From assembly GCA_963841045.1 (NCBI GenBank), contig CAWJBD010000001.1:310001-374000 (forward strand): 64,000 nt of DNA, read 5' to 3'. Positions 7,996-16,638 of this stretch are shown piece by piece; the stretch's first letter is position 1; each line of letters starts with the position of its first letter. The notes under the pieces are model-generated. The model ran no database searches, was not told the origin of the DNA, and saw only the letters and a program-made list of their open reading frames with translations. Made by a program: the position numbers and the translations under genes. The stretch comes from Aalborgiella sp963841045. Lineage in GTDB: Bacteria > Pseudomonadota > Gammaproteobacteria > Burkholderiales > Burkholderiaceae_C.

Positions 7996-10588
7996 CTAAG
8001 TCGCTCTGAGCGTTTGCACCACCGGTTGCCGAATCACTTTGCGCAAACCAATCGAGCCAGCCAAGAGCGATATCACCGCACCGGCCAGCGCGCCCAACAC
8101 GGGCACCCACAGCGAGATGCTCCAATCAAACTCAAACACATAGCGCGCCATCACCCAGGCCACCGCCATGGCAATGATGCTGGCGAGCAAACCGGCCAAC
8201 AAGCCCACACCCAATAACTCCGCACCCTGTACGCGACGCAGTAAGGAGCTTTGCGCACCCACTGCTCGCATGATGGCGAAATCTTTGGCGCGCTCATCCT
8301 GTGTGGCGGTGACAGCGGCAAACAAGACCAACACACCCGCGGCCAAGGTAAAGCCAAACAAAAATTCCACCGCACCAATAACTTGGTTCAACACAGTTTG
8401 CACCTGCGCCACGGTGGCTGTCATGTCCACACTGGTGATGTTGGGGAAAGTTTGCACCAATTGGTTGTCAAACGCCGCGCCCTCAGCGACTGAACCAACC
8501 GAGCCTGGCGCACGAAAAGCGGTCATATAGGTGGCCGATGCTTGTGGCAGCGTTGGCCACTGGAAACATCACAAAAAAATTCGCCCGCATTGAGCCCCAA
8601 TCGACTTTGCGCAGTGAAGTGACGCGGCTGTCAACCGGCACGCCGCCCATGTCAAATCGCAAACGGTCACCCAGTTTTAAATTCAAAGTTTTGGCCAAGC
8701 CCTCTTCCACACTGGCGCCGCCTTCTTCGTCATTCACCCATTTGCCAGCTACCACATCATTGTGCGGCGGCAACATGCTGCTGTGCGACAAGTTGAAATC
8801 TCGGTCCATCAAGCGTTTAGCGCGTTCGTCTGCATAACTATCAGGGCCGACAGCGGCTTCGTTGACCGCCACCAAACGCCCACGAATCATGGGGTACCAA
8901 TCGTATTTGGTGATATTGGCCTCTTTGAGTTTTTGTTGGAATGCATCAGCTTGGTCCGGCATGATGTTGATGACAAAGCGATTGGGCGCATCAGGTGGCG
9001 TGGCTTTGCGCCAGCTGCTGATCAAATCGGTGCGCAGCAGCACCAACAACACCAAGGCCAGCAAGCCACAGGCCAAGGCGCTGATTTGCACCACTGCAAA
9101 CGCAGGTCGCGCCGACAATTGACGCGTAGCCAATACCAGCCAATGCGGTGCGCGTTGGTCGTTGACGCTCTTGCGTAACAATTGCAATGCCAGCCAACTG
9201 AAACCAGCAAACAGCAGTACCGCAGCCAAAAAACCGCCCACCACAATCAAGCCCAATTTGATGTCGCTGCTGGCGGCCAACAGCAAAGCTGAAAAGCCCA
9301 GCACACCCAAACCCAAAACCAAGATGGAAGCGGGTTTCAAACTGCCCACATCGCGCCGAATCACGCGCAGTGGTGGCACTTGCGCCAGTTGCAGCACGGG
9401 TGGCAAGCCAAAGGCGAACAGCAGCGTCATGCCCACGCCCAAACCAAACAGCACAGGCCAGATGGACGCCGCGGGCAAACTGCTTTCAACCAAACCTGCC
9501 AGTAACCACACAAACACATAGTGCACACAAAAGCCCAGCACGACACCCAAGCTACTCGCCATCAAACCCACCCACGCAAATTCAGTGGTGTAGCTCAAAC
9601 CAATGCTGCGCTGGCTTTGACCAAACACACGCAGCATGGCGCAATCGTCCAAATGCTTGGCAGCAAATGCACGTGCGGCCAAAGCCACAGCCACCGCGCT
9701 GAGCAAGGCTGCCAGCAAAGCCACCAAGCTCAAGAATTTTTCAGCGCGTCCCAGCACTTGGTTCATCTCGGGTCGCCCCGTTTCAAACGACTCCATGCGC
9801 ACACCGCGCACTGCAGCAGCCTGTGAAGAGCTTGGTCCGCTTTGGTTGGCCGCATCCAAGGTGGATTGCACCCAATTGGCAAACGTTTTGGCGGGTGAGG
9901 CGGTCGTATTCACGTTGGCATTGTCATTGTCGGCCACCACAAAACGGTAGGTCACACGGCTGGCGGGTTGTATCAAGCCTGTGGCTGCCAAATCGGTTTG
10001 GTTGATCAGCACGCGCGGTGCAAAAGTGGCAAAGCCAGTGCCACGGTCCGGTTCAGCCACAATGATGCGATTGACCTTGAAAGACTTGTCACCCAACAGC
10101 ATTGCATCGCCTGGCTTGATGTTCAACGCAGTCAGCAAAGCCGCATCAACCCACACCTCACCCGGTGTAGGAATGGTGCTTGTTTTTTCACCTGGTTCTC
10201 CTGCTGTTTTGGCAACCGTCAATCGTCCGCGCAATGGATAGCCTGCAGACACTGCTTTCAATGCCACCAATTTGGTTTGCCCGCCCTGTTCAATTGGCGT
10301 GCGTGCCATAGACGGAAAGCCCACCGTATTGGCGGTCAGTAAACCCAATTCTTTGGCTTTGTCGATAACGACTTGCGGGGTTGCGTTATCACTCAAAACC
10401 ACCACATCACCACCTAACAAAGCACGGGCATCGCGTTGCAAACCACCCTTTAATCGGTCAGCAAAAAAACTCACCGATGTCAAAGCTGCCACCGCCAAAG
10501 TGACAGCCAATACCAACAAACGCAATTCACCCGAACGCCAATCGCGCAGCAACGTGCGCCAACCTTGCGCGTAGAAAGAGGTGTTCAT
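7996..10588 (-). CDS. Large FtsX-type ABC transporter permease (YbbP-like), frame break
   Basis: The first 660 or so residues (start MNTSFYAQGWRTLLRDWRSGE) and a second stretch in another frame (from about 8555) together give a permease of about 860 residues. It has two FtsX/MacB-type membrane domains separated by periplasmic regions. The joined sequence at the break would read TLPQASATYMTAFRAPGS. The last helices include LGVGLLAGLLASIIA. YbbP-type permeases pair with a YbbA-like ATPase and are linked to lipoprotein or lipid handling; no ATPase gene is adjacent. It converges on rppH and lies downstream of panC's end on the same strand. The break at about 8553-8562 is probably an indel. Confidence 0.8.
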
Positions 10589-10614
10589 GGTGGTGATTCA
10601 TCGATTTAGCAGTG

Positions 10615-11478
10615 CTAAAACTCCAAGTTATCAATCAAGCGCGTCTTGCCCAGCTTGGCAGCACCCAGCACCACCAATGGGTCGCTGCTTTGGCCACCAC
10701 TGGAAAAGCCGGCATGTGGGGGCTGCAGGTCGGCGCGGCGGCGCACGGTTAAATAATCGGGTTGCCAACCGCGATCGGCCAGCGACTGCATGGCTTTGGC
10801 TTCCAGTGCAGCCAAATTGTTCGCTTCCAAACGGTAGTTTTGCGCCAATTCACGCAATGCTTTGGACAATTGCACTGCCTCTGCGCGCTCTTCTTTGCTC
10901 AAATAGCCATTGCGCGAGCTCAAGGCCAAGCCATCCTCAGCGCGTTGCGTTTCACCACCCACAATGTCAATCGGCAATGCAAACTGCTGCACCATGCGCT
11001 GAATCACCATGAGCTGCTGGTAGTCCTTTTTGCCAAACAAAGCGGTGCGCTTACCTTCTGCTTCTGAGAACACACAGGTGAACAATTTCATCACCACCGT
11101 GCTCACACCCACAAAAAATCCAGGTCTGAAATGCCCTTCTAAAATATCGGCCACTTCAGCCGGTGGCGAGATTTTGAAGGTTTGCGGCTCTGGATACAAA
11201 TCTTTTTCAGTCGGTGCAAACAGCACATTGCAACCGGCGGCTTCTAATTTTTCGCAGTCTTCTTTGAAGGTGCGCGGGTAGGAATCAAAATCTTCATGCG
11301 GTGCAAATTGCAATCGGTTCACAAAAATACTGGAGACTGTCACATCGCCCAAAGGCTTGGCTTGTTTGATCAGTGCCAAATGCCCTGCATGCAAATTGCC
11401 CATGGTCGGCACAAATGCAGGGTGTTTGTATTGCGCCATGTGCTGGCGTAAATCGGCAATGGTGTGGGCGATGTACAT
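10615..11478 (-). CDS. panC: Pantothenate synthetase
   Basis: The 287-residue product condenses pantoate with beta-alanine using ATP, the last step of pantothenate synthesis. It has the nucleotidyltransferase HIGH-type motif in VPTMGNLHAGHLALI, plus FGKKDYQQLMVIQRM and the SSRNGYLS loop that binds ATP. Length fits the family. It is on the same strand as the nucleosidase gene and panB, with repeat copy 4 between panC and the nucleosidase gene, so panB and panC may be one transcription unit with two intruders. Confidence 0.96.
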   Translation of the reverse strand: MYIAHTIADLRQHMAQYKHPAFVPTMGNLHAGHLALIKQAKPLGDVTVSSIFVNRLQFAPHEDFDSYPRTFKEDCEKLEAAGCNVLFAPTEKDLYPEPQTFKISPPAEVADILEGHFRPGFFVGVSTVVMKLFTCVFSEAEGKRTALFGKKDYQQLMVIQRMVQQFALPIDIVGGETQRAEDGLALSSRNGYLSKEERAEAVQLSKALRELAQNYRLEANNLAALEAKAMQSLADRGWQPDYLTVRRRADLQPPHAGFSSGGQSSDPLVVLGAAKLGKTRLIDNLEF

Positions 11479-11514
11479 ACAAAATCACTCTTTCAAAAAC
11501 ACAAAATACAATTT

Positions 11515-11579
11515 TGCTATTAATTTAATAGCATACTAGGCAATTAATACGCCGGCTTGAGGCCAAAAACTTCAATATT
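11515..11579 (+). repeat. Dispersed ~65-bp hairpin element, copy 4
   Basis: This is the most symmetric copy. The hairpin TGCTATTAA / TTAATAGCA is a perfect 9-bp inverted repeat around a single T. It is followed by TACTAGGCAATTAATACGCC, GGCTTGAGGCC and an AT-rich tail. It lies between the start of panC and the stop of the nucleosidase gene. Confidence 0.9.
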
Positions 11580-11644
11580 TTACAGGGACAGTAGGCAAAA
11601 ACCTTTGTCATATTGCTGCTTGAATAATATCAGCGTAACAGATT

Positions 11645-12379
11645 TCACTGCACATGCAGCCAAGCACTGACCAATCCAACAGCGTAAGGGCCGGCCACAT
11701 CGTGTATGAAACTTGCGAAATCCAGGTGCGCGGTGTCGTCGGCTCGGTCTGAAACGGTGCGAACCGCCACAAATGGAATGTTGAAATCGTAGCAAACGTG
11801 TGCCACAGCTGCGCCTTCCATCTCTACACACAATGCGTTTGGTAAGGCTTCGCGCAATGATTGTGCTTCAGCGGCGCTGCTGACAAAACGGTCACCACTG
11901 GCTATCAGGCCCTGGTGTATTTGGAAAGCGTTTGCAGTTTGACTGCCAGATTTAATTTGCTGGGCGGCTTTCAACACAGAAGCCAACATGGCTTCATCCG
12001 CAGCAAATTGCTGCAGACCATAGCTTGGCACTTCATAGCGCGGGAACAATGGGGAAGCATCCATATCATGCTGGATATAGTGCGTGCCCAACACCACATC
12101 ACCCACCTGCACATGGGGTGCCAAACCACCTGCTACGCCTGTAAAAAGAATTTGATTCGCGCCAAAATGTTCTACCAGCACCGTGGCTGTGGTGGCTGCA
12201 GCAACTTTGCCAATACGTGACAAAGCCAATACCACAGGCTTGCCATGCATACTGCCTTGCCAAAATTCACGTCCTGCCCGCACTGTGCGTTCAGGGTTTT
12301 GTAAAAGCGCCAGCAACCCGGCTTGCTCCTCGGGTAAGGCGCTCAGTATGGCTGTAGTCAAATGGTGCTCACCATGCAT
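11645..12379 (-). CDS. mtnN: 5'-methylthioadenosine/S-adenosylhomocysteine nucleosidase-type phosphorylase
   Basis: The 244-residue protein of the PNP/UDP superfamily has SALPEEQAGLL near its start (catalytic Glu), the glycine-rich FTGVAGGLAPHVQVGDVV, the substrate-binding CVEMEGAAVAHV and the acid in VRTVSDRAD. These support cleavage of MTA and SAH to adenine and the ribosyl thiol. I start it at MHGEHH (12379); MPFM three residues earlier is possible. Its start overlaps the 3' end of panB, so it is probably translated from the same message. Its substrate could also be another nucleoside. Confidence 0.88.
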   Translation of the reverse strand: MHGEHHLTTAILSALPEEQAGLLALLQNPERTVRAGREFWQGSMHGKPVVLALSRIGKVAAATTATVLVEHFGANQILFTGVAGGLAPHVQVGDVVLGTHYIQHDMDASPLFPRYEVPSYGLQQFAADEAMLASVLKAAQQIKSGSQTANAFQIHQGLIASGDRFVSSAAEAQSLREALPNALCVEMEGAAVAHVCYDFNIPFVAVRTVSDRADDTAHLDFASFIHDVAGPYAVGLVSAWLHVQ

Positions 12380-13244
12380 GAATGGCATCGTCAGGGAAGC
12401 TACCTTCTTTCACGGCTTTGACATAAGCCGCCATGGCTGCTTGCACGCCGCCCGCTTCTTCCATGAAGTTGCGCACGAACTTGGCGTTTTTGCCCAGGTT
12501 TACGCCCAGCATGTCGTGCAAGACCAGCACTTGACCGGCAGTGCCTTTGCCCGCACCGATGCCAATGGTGTGGCAACGTGGCAGCTCTTGCGTCAGTGCA
12601 GCTGACAACACTGCTGGTACCATTTCCAGCACCAGCATGGTGGCGCCTGCGTCTTGCAGTTCGTGCGCATGGCGTTTCAAAATCGCTGCCGATTCATCGG
12701 TTTTTCCTTGCACGCGATAGCCACCCAAGGCGTGTACGGTTTGTGGTGTCAGCCCCAAATGCGCGCAAACCGGAATGCCACGCTCGACCAAAAACTGAAC
12801 AATCTCAGTGGTCCAACCGCCGCCCTCAAGCTTGACCATGTGCGCACCTGCTTGCATCAGCACGGTGGCACTTCTGATCGCTTGTTCTTTGCTTTCTTGG
12901 TAGCTGCCAAAGGGCAAATCGCCCACCACCCAGGTGGTGCCCTGCACGCGGCGCAAACCACGCGTCACCGATTTGGTGTGGTAAGCCATGTGTTCTAAAT
13001 TGACCGCCACGGTGCTGCTTTGCCCTTGGCACACCATGCCCAGCGAATCTCCAACCAAAATACACTCCACGCCAGCCGCGTCTGCCACAGCGGCAAAAGT
13101 GGCATCGTAGGCCGTGAGCATGGTGATTTTTTCACCGCGATCCCGCATTTCTTGCAGCCGCGGCAGACTCACCGGTTTGCGTGCGGAAGGCGTGGAAGCC
13201 GGCGGCAAAGTGCCATATGGTGTTGCTGCGGTTGAAATGCTCAT
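12369..13244 (-). CDS. panB: 3-methyl-2-oxobutanoate hydroxymethyltransferase
   Basis: The 291-residue TIM-barrel enzyme transfers a hydroxymethyl group from methylene-tetrahydrofolate to ketoisovalerate, the first committed step to pantothenate. Key stretches are KITMLTAYDATFA, VGDSLGMVCQGQSST (metal-binding Asp), VKLEGGGW, HLGLTPQTVHALGGY and TIGIGAGKGTAGQVLV. The N-terminus carries about 20 extra, low-complexity residues. It starts the minus-strand run panB, mtnN, panC and is divergent from nadC across a 184-base spacer. Confidence 0.96.
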   Translation of the reverse strand: MSISTAATPYGTLPPASTPSARKPVSLPRLQEMRDRGEKITMLTAYDATFAAVADAAGVECILVGDSLGMVCQGQSSTVAVNLEHMAYHTKSVTRGLRRVQGTTWVVGDLPFGSYQESKEQAIRSATVLMQAGAHMVKLEGGGWTTEIVQFLVERGIPVCAHLGLTPQTVHALGGYRVQGKTDESAAILKRHAHELQDAGATMLVLEMVPAVLSAALTQELPRCHTIGIGAGKGTAGQVLVLHDMLGVNLGKNAKFVRNFMEEAGGVQAAMAAYVKAVKEGSFPDDAIHAW

Positions 13245-13428
13245 ATATTCACGCTCCGTCTTTCATACAATGTCAATTATTCAACTGGATAAACTATCCT
13301 TAATTCGTATCCTAGTCAGTTATAGTGAAGACTAACTTGAACTCGGCTACCAATTTATCAAGTTAAGTCGAAACTAAAATGTGCAAGTCTATTCCAAATT
13401 TTGAAGTTTCAAGTTTTAAGAGCCCTTT

Positions 13429-14283
13429 ATGAGTCAGTTTACCGATCAAACCATTGCCACGCAGGCCAAAGAAGATGTGGCACGCGCGCTTTTGGAAGAT
13501 GTCAATACGGGCGATTTAACCGCATCTTTAATTGACCCCAACACGCGCACCACAGCACGCATCTTGGCACGTGAACAAGCCGTCATCTGCGGCACAGCTT
13601 GGGTTGAAGCAGCCATCAAGGGTTTGGACCCCAGTGCTAATTTGCGTTGGTATGTGAACGAAGGCCAGCGCTGCGAAGCCGATCAAGTCGTGGTGCGCAT
13701 TGAAGGGCTAGCCAGCAAACTCTTGACGGCCGAACGCACCGCATTGAATTTTTTGCAAATGATGAGTGCTGTGGCGACCAAAACAGCAATCTATGTGGAC
13801 ATTGTCAAAGGCACCAAAGCCAAAATAGTGGACACACGCAAAACGCTACCCGGTTTGCGCATGGCGCAAAAATATGCGGTGCACTGTGGTGGTGGCACCA
13901 ACCACCGCATTGGTTTGTATGACGCAGTACTGATCAAAGAAAACCACATTGCCGCTGCTGGCAGCATTGCAGCTGTGCTGGAACGCGCCAACACTCTGGC
14001 GCCACAAGCCAAATTCATCGAAATTGAAGTTGAAAACTTGGTGCAACTAACAGACGCACTGAATGCAGGTGCCAAAATGATATTGCTGGACAATATGAGC
14101 ATTCCGATGCTGCACAAAGCGGTCGCCATCAACAATGGCAAAGCAGTTTTGGAAATTTCTGGCGGCGTCACATTGAATGGTTTGCGAGAGCTTGCAGAAA
14201 CTGGCGTTGACCGCATATCCATTGGAACACTGACAAAAGATGTCAAAGCGATTGATTTTTCAATGCGCTTTGATGCCATTTAA
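13429..14283 (+). CDS. nadC: Nicotinate-nucleotide pyrophosphorylase (quinolinate phosphoribosyltransferase)
   Basis: The 284-residue product converts quinolinate and PRPP to nicotinate mononucleotide in de novo NAD synthesis. Motifs seen include LLEDVNTGDLTASL, ERTALNFLQMMSAVAT, DTRKTLPGLRMAQKYA, CGGGTNHRIGLYDAVLIKENH split across the active site, and LEISGGVTLNGLRE. Length and start fit the family. nadA follows 36 bases downstream, so the two late NAD genes are together. nadB is not in the window. Confidence 0.96.
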   Translation: MSQFTDQTIATQAKEDVARALLEDVNTGDLTASLIDPNTRTTARILAREQAVICGTAWVEAAIKGLDPSANLRWYVNEGQRCEADQVVVRIEGLASKLLTAERTALNFLQMMSAVATKTAIYVDIVKGTKAKIVDTRKTLPGLRMAQKYAVHCGGGTNHRIGLYDAVLIKENHIAAAGSIAAVLERANTLAPQAKFIEIEVENLVQLTDALNAGAKMILLDNMSIPMLHKAVAINNGKAVLEISGGVTLNGLRELAETGVDRISIGTLTKDVKAIDFSMRFDAI

Positions 14284-14319
14284 TTTCAAAACCCCAGTCA
14301 ATCAAACCAAGTAACCATC

Positions 14320-15438
14320 ATGACCACATCCGTTTTGAAGCGCATGGACCAAATCAATGTTGAATACGAACAACCATCGTGTCCAACGCGCAATGTGTGG
14401 GTGAAAGTTCCCAAAGAACCATCGCCAACTGAACGTGTGGCATTGAAAGACAAAATCAAACGCTTGCTCAAAGAGAAAAACGCCGTCATGGTGTCGCACT
14501 ACTATGTGCACCCTGACTTGCAAGATTTGGCAGAAGAAACCGGTGGTATTGTCAGCGATTCCCTTGAGATGGCACGCTTTGGGCGTGACCATGCAGCGCA
14601 AACTCTGGTGGTGTCCGGCGTGCGATTCATGGGTGAAACAGCGAAGATTTTGTCGCCTGAAAAACGAATTCTGGTGCCCGAAATGGAGGCGCAATGCTCG
14701 CTCGACTTAGGTTGCCCCATTGATGCCTTCAGCAAATTTTGCGATGAACACCCAGACCGCACAGTGGTCGTGTATGCCAACACCAGTGCTGCTGTGAAAG
14801 CACGGTCAGATTGGTTGGTCACGTCCAGTTGCGCCTTGGACATTGTCAGCGCACTCAAAGCCAAAGGACAAAAAATACTGTGGGCCCCCGACAAACATTT
14901 GGGCGACTACATTCAACGCGAAACCGGCGCAGACATGGTGATGTGGAACGGCTCGTGCATCGTGCATGACGAATTCAAAGCGTTTGAATTAGAAAGCCTG
15001 AAACGCGAACACCCCAAAGCCAAAGTACTGGTGCACCCTGAGTCACCACGCAATGTCATCAAACTGGCTGACGCAGTCGGCTCAACTTCAGCCATCTTAA
15101 AAGCTGCCAGAGAAATGGATGCGATGGAATTCATCGTCGCCACCGACAACGGCATGATGCACAAGCTGCGCACACAGAACCCGAACAAAGTGTTTTACGA
15201 AGCACCCACCGCCGGCAACAGCGCCACCTGCAAAAGTTGCGCCCATTGCCCTTGGATGGCGATGAATGGTTTGGCCGCACTGGCACATGTTCTGGAAACA
15301 GGCGCCAACGAAATTCAAGTCGATCCAGCACTGGGTGTACGCGCACGCTTGCCGATTGACCGCATGTTGGCATTCACTGCTGCCCTGCGTAAGGGCCAAC
15401 CCACCAGCCACCTGGTGCCGAATATCGGGGCGGCATGA
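14320..15438 (+). CDS. nadA: Quinolinate synthase
   Basis: The 372-residue [4Fe-4S] enzyme condenses iminoaspartate with dihydroxyacetone phosphate. Supporting stretches are NAVMVSHYYVHPDLQDLAE, VVSGVRFMGETAKIL, DLGCPIDAF, VVYANTSAAVKARSDW and the cysteine-rich TCKSCAHCPWM near residue 305. Cluster ligands can be placed at the Cys in DLGCP, the Cys in VTSSCALD and one of the C-terminal cysteines. It follows nadC and overlaps queE by 4 bases (ATGA), so nadC, nadA, queE and queD look like one operon. Confidence 0.96.
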   Translation: MTTSVLKRMDQINVEYEQPSCPTRNVWVKVPKEPSPTERVALKDKIKRLLKEKNAVMVSHYYVHPDLQDLAEETGGIVSDSLEMARFGRDHAAQTLVVSGVRFMGETAKILSPEKRILVPEMEAQCSLDLGCPIDAFSKFCDEHPDRTVVVYANTSAAVKARSDWLVTSSCALDIVSALKAKGQKILWAPDKHLGDYIQRETGADMVMWNGSCIVHDEFKAFELESLKREHPKAKVLVHPESPRNVIKLADAVGSTSAILKAAREMDAMEFIVATDNGMMHKLRTQNPNKVFYEAPTAGNSATCKSCAHCPWMAMNGLAALAHVLETGANEIQVDPALGVRARLPIDRMLAFTAALRKGQPTSHLVPNIGAA

Positions 15439-16118
15439 CCTACAGCGTTAAAGAAATCTTTTACACATTGCAAGGCGAAGGGGCGAACGCGGGGCGGCCG
15501 GCGGTGTTTTGTCGTTTTGCGGGCTGTAATTTGTGGACGGGTCGGGAAGAAGACCGGTTGAGCGCGGTTTGCCAGTTTTGCGATACCGAATTTGTGGGTA
15601 CCGATGGCACGCACGGTGGCAAATACGCCAGCTGTGATGAATTGGCTTTGAAAATTGCATTGCAATGGCCGAGCAACTTAGACGACGTTAAGACCAATCG
15701 TTTTGTGGTGCTGACAGGTGGTGAGCCTTTGCTGCAAGTGGACGAAGAGCTCATCAATGCCTTGCATGCTGAAAATTTCACCATTGCGGTAGAAAGCAAT
15801 GGAACAATCATTGCGCCTAAAGGTTTAGATTGGCTGTGCATCAGTCCCAAAGCGGGCACTTGTTCATCCAACGCCGCCACGCCATGGGTTCAAAAAAATG
15901 GCAACGAATTAAAAGTCGTGTGGCCACAAGCTGGATTCAGTGAAGACGACTTGAATCGCTTTGCGTCTGACCCAACTTTGCAATTTGCCAATAAATATTT
16001 ATCGCCCATGGACAATGCGAATCACACAGACAATATACAGGCTTGCATCGCCATGTGTTTAAAAAATCCCGCATGGAAGCTGAGTTTGCAAACGCACAAA
16101 ATGACCGGTATTCGGTAA
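15435..16118 (+). CDS. queE: 7-carboxy-7-deazaguanine synthase
   Basis: The 227-residue radical-SAM enzyme contracts carboxytetrahydropterin to carboxydeazaguanine in the queuosine pathway. The start YSVKEIFYTLQGEGANAGRP is diagnostic. The cluster cysteines are in CRFAGCNLW and VCQFCDTEF, a spacing wider than the classic CxxxCxxC, as expected for QueE. VLTGGEPLLQVD follows. It overlaps nadA and precedes the queD-like gene. queF is 14 kb away, and no queC is present in the window. Confidence 0.93.
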   Translation: MTYSVKEIFYTLQGEGANAGRPAVFCRFAGCNLWTGREEDRLSAVCQFCDTEFVGTDGTHGGKYASCDELALKIALQWPSNLDDVKTNRFVVLTGGEPLLQVDEELINALHAENFTIAVESNGTIIAPKGLDWLCISPKAGTCSSNAATPWVQKNGNELKVVWPQAGFSEDDLNRFASDPTLQFANKYLSPMDNANHTDNIQACIAMCLKNPAWKLSLQTHKMTGIR

Positions 16119-16149
16119 TTGCAAGGTTTCCCCCATCAAGATAAAAGTT

Positions 16150-16545
16150 ATGAGTAACCAAAGCCCTACAAAACAAGCCACATTCGAAGTCTGCCAACGC
16201 TTCTTCTTTGATGCTGCGCACCACCTGGAGCGCAAAATCGAAACCGAAGGCAGCCGCCGCATCCATGGCCACACTTACAACGCTGAAGTCGCCGTCGCAG
16301 GAACAGTTGACCCCGCAACCGGCATGGTGATGGACATTGGTTTTATCCGTGTCGAAGTCGCCAAAGTGCGCGCGCTATTGGACCATCACCTCTTAGACGA
16401 AGTACCCGGTTTGGGCATTCCTACGATAGAAAACCTGTGCATTTTCATTGCCAAGACCATGCAAGAAAACGGCCTCAAACTTTCGCGTGTCACAGTGTGG
16501 CGCGATGGGATTGGGGACAAGTGCAACATGGTTATCCCTAATTAG
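16150..16545 (+). CDS. queD: QueD/PTPS-family protein lacking the usual catalytic Cys
   Basis: The 131-residue protein has the PTPS fold landmarks: zinc histidines in DAAHHLE and IHGHTYNAEV, LDHHLLDEVPGLGIPT and ENLC. Its position after queE supports a role as 6-carboxytetrahydropterin synthase. However, the residue four before the HGH histidine, normally Cys (as in CGRLHGH of E. coli QueD), is Ser here (SRRIHGH). Either another Cys takes over or the reaction differs. I infer a queuosine-pathway role from the neighbourhood and keep the symbol provisional. Confidence 0.8.
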   Translation: MSNQSPTKQATFEVCQRFFFDAAHHLERKIETEGSRRIHGHTYNAEVAVAGTVDPATGMVMDIGFIRVEVAKVRALLDHHLLDEVPGLGIPTIENLCIFIAKTMQENGLKLSRVTVWRDGIGDKCNMVIPN

Positions 16546-16638
16546 CTGCAAGGCTTTTTTCAGTCATAATTCGCTCACCCGTCAATTGACCCACAAGGTT
16601 GGTGCGACAGGGTTTATCAAACTCATAAGGTTTTCAAC

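Noticed and set aside
13245..13428. Promoters in the panB/nadC divergent gap
   Set aside because: TTGACA- and TATAGT-like words occur but not with proper spacing to each other, so I do not call them.
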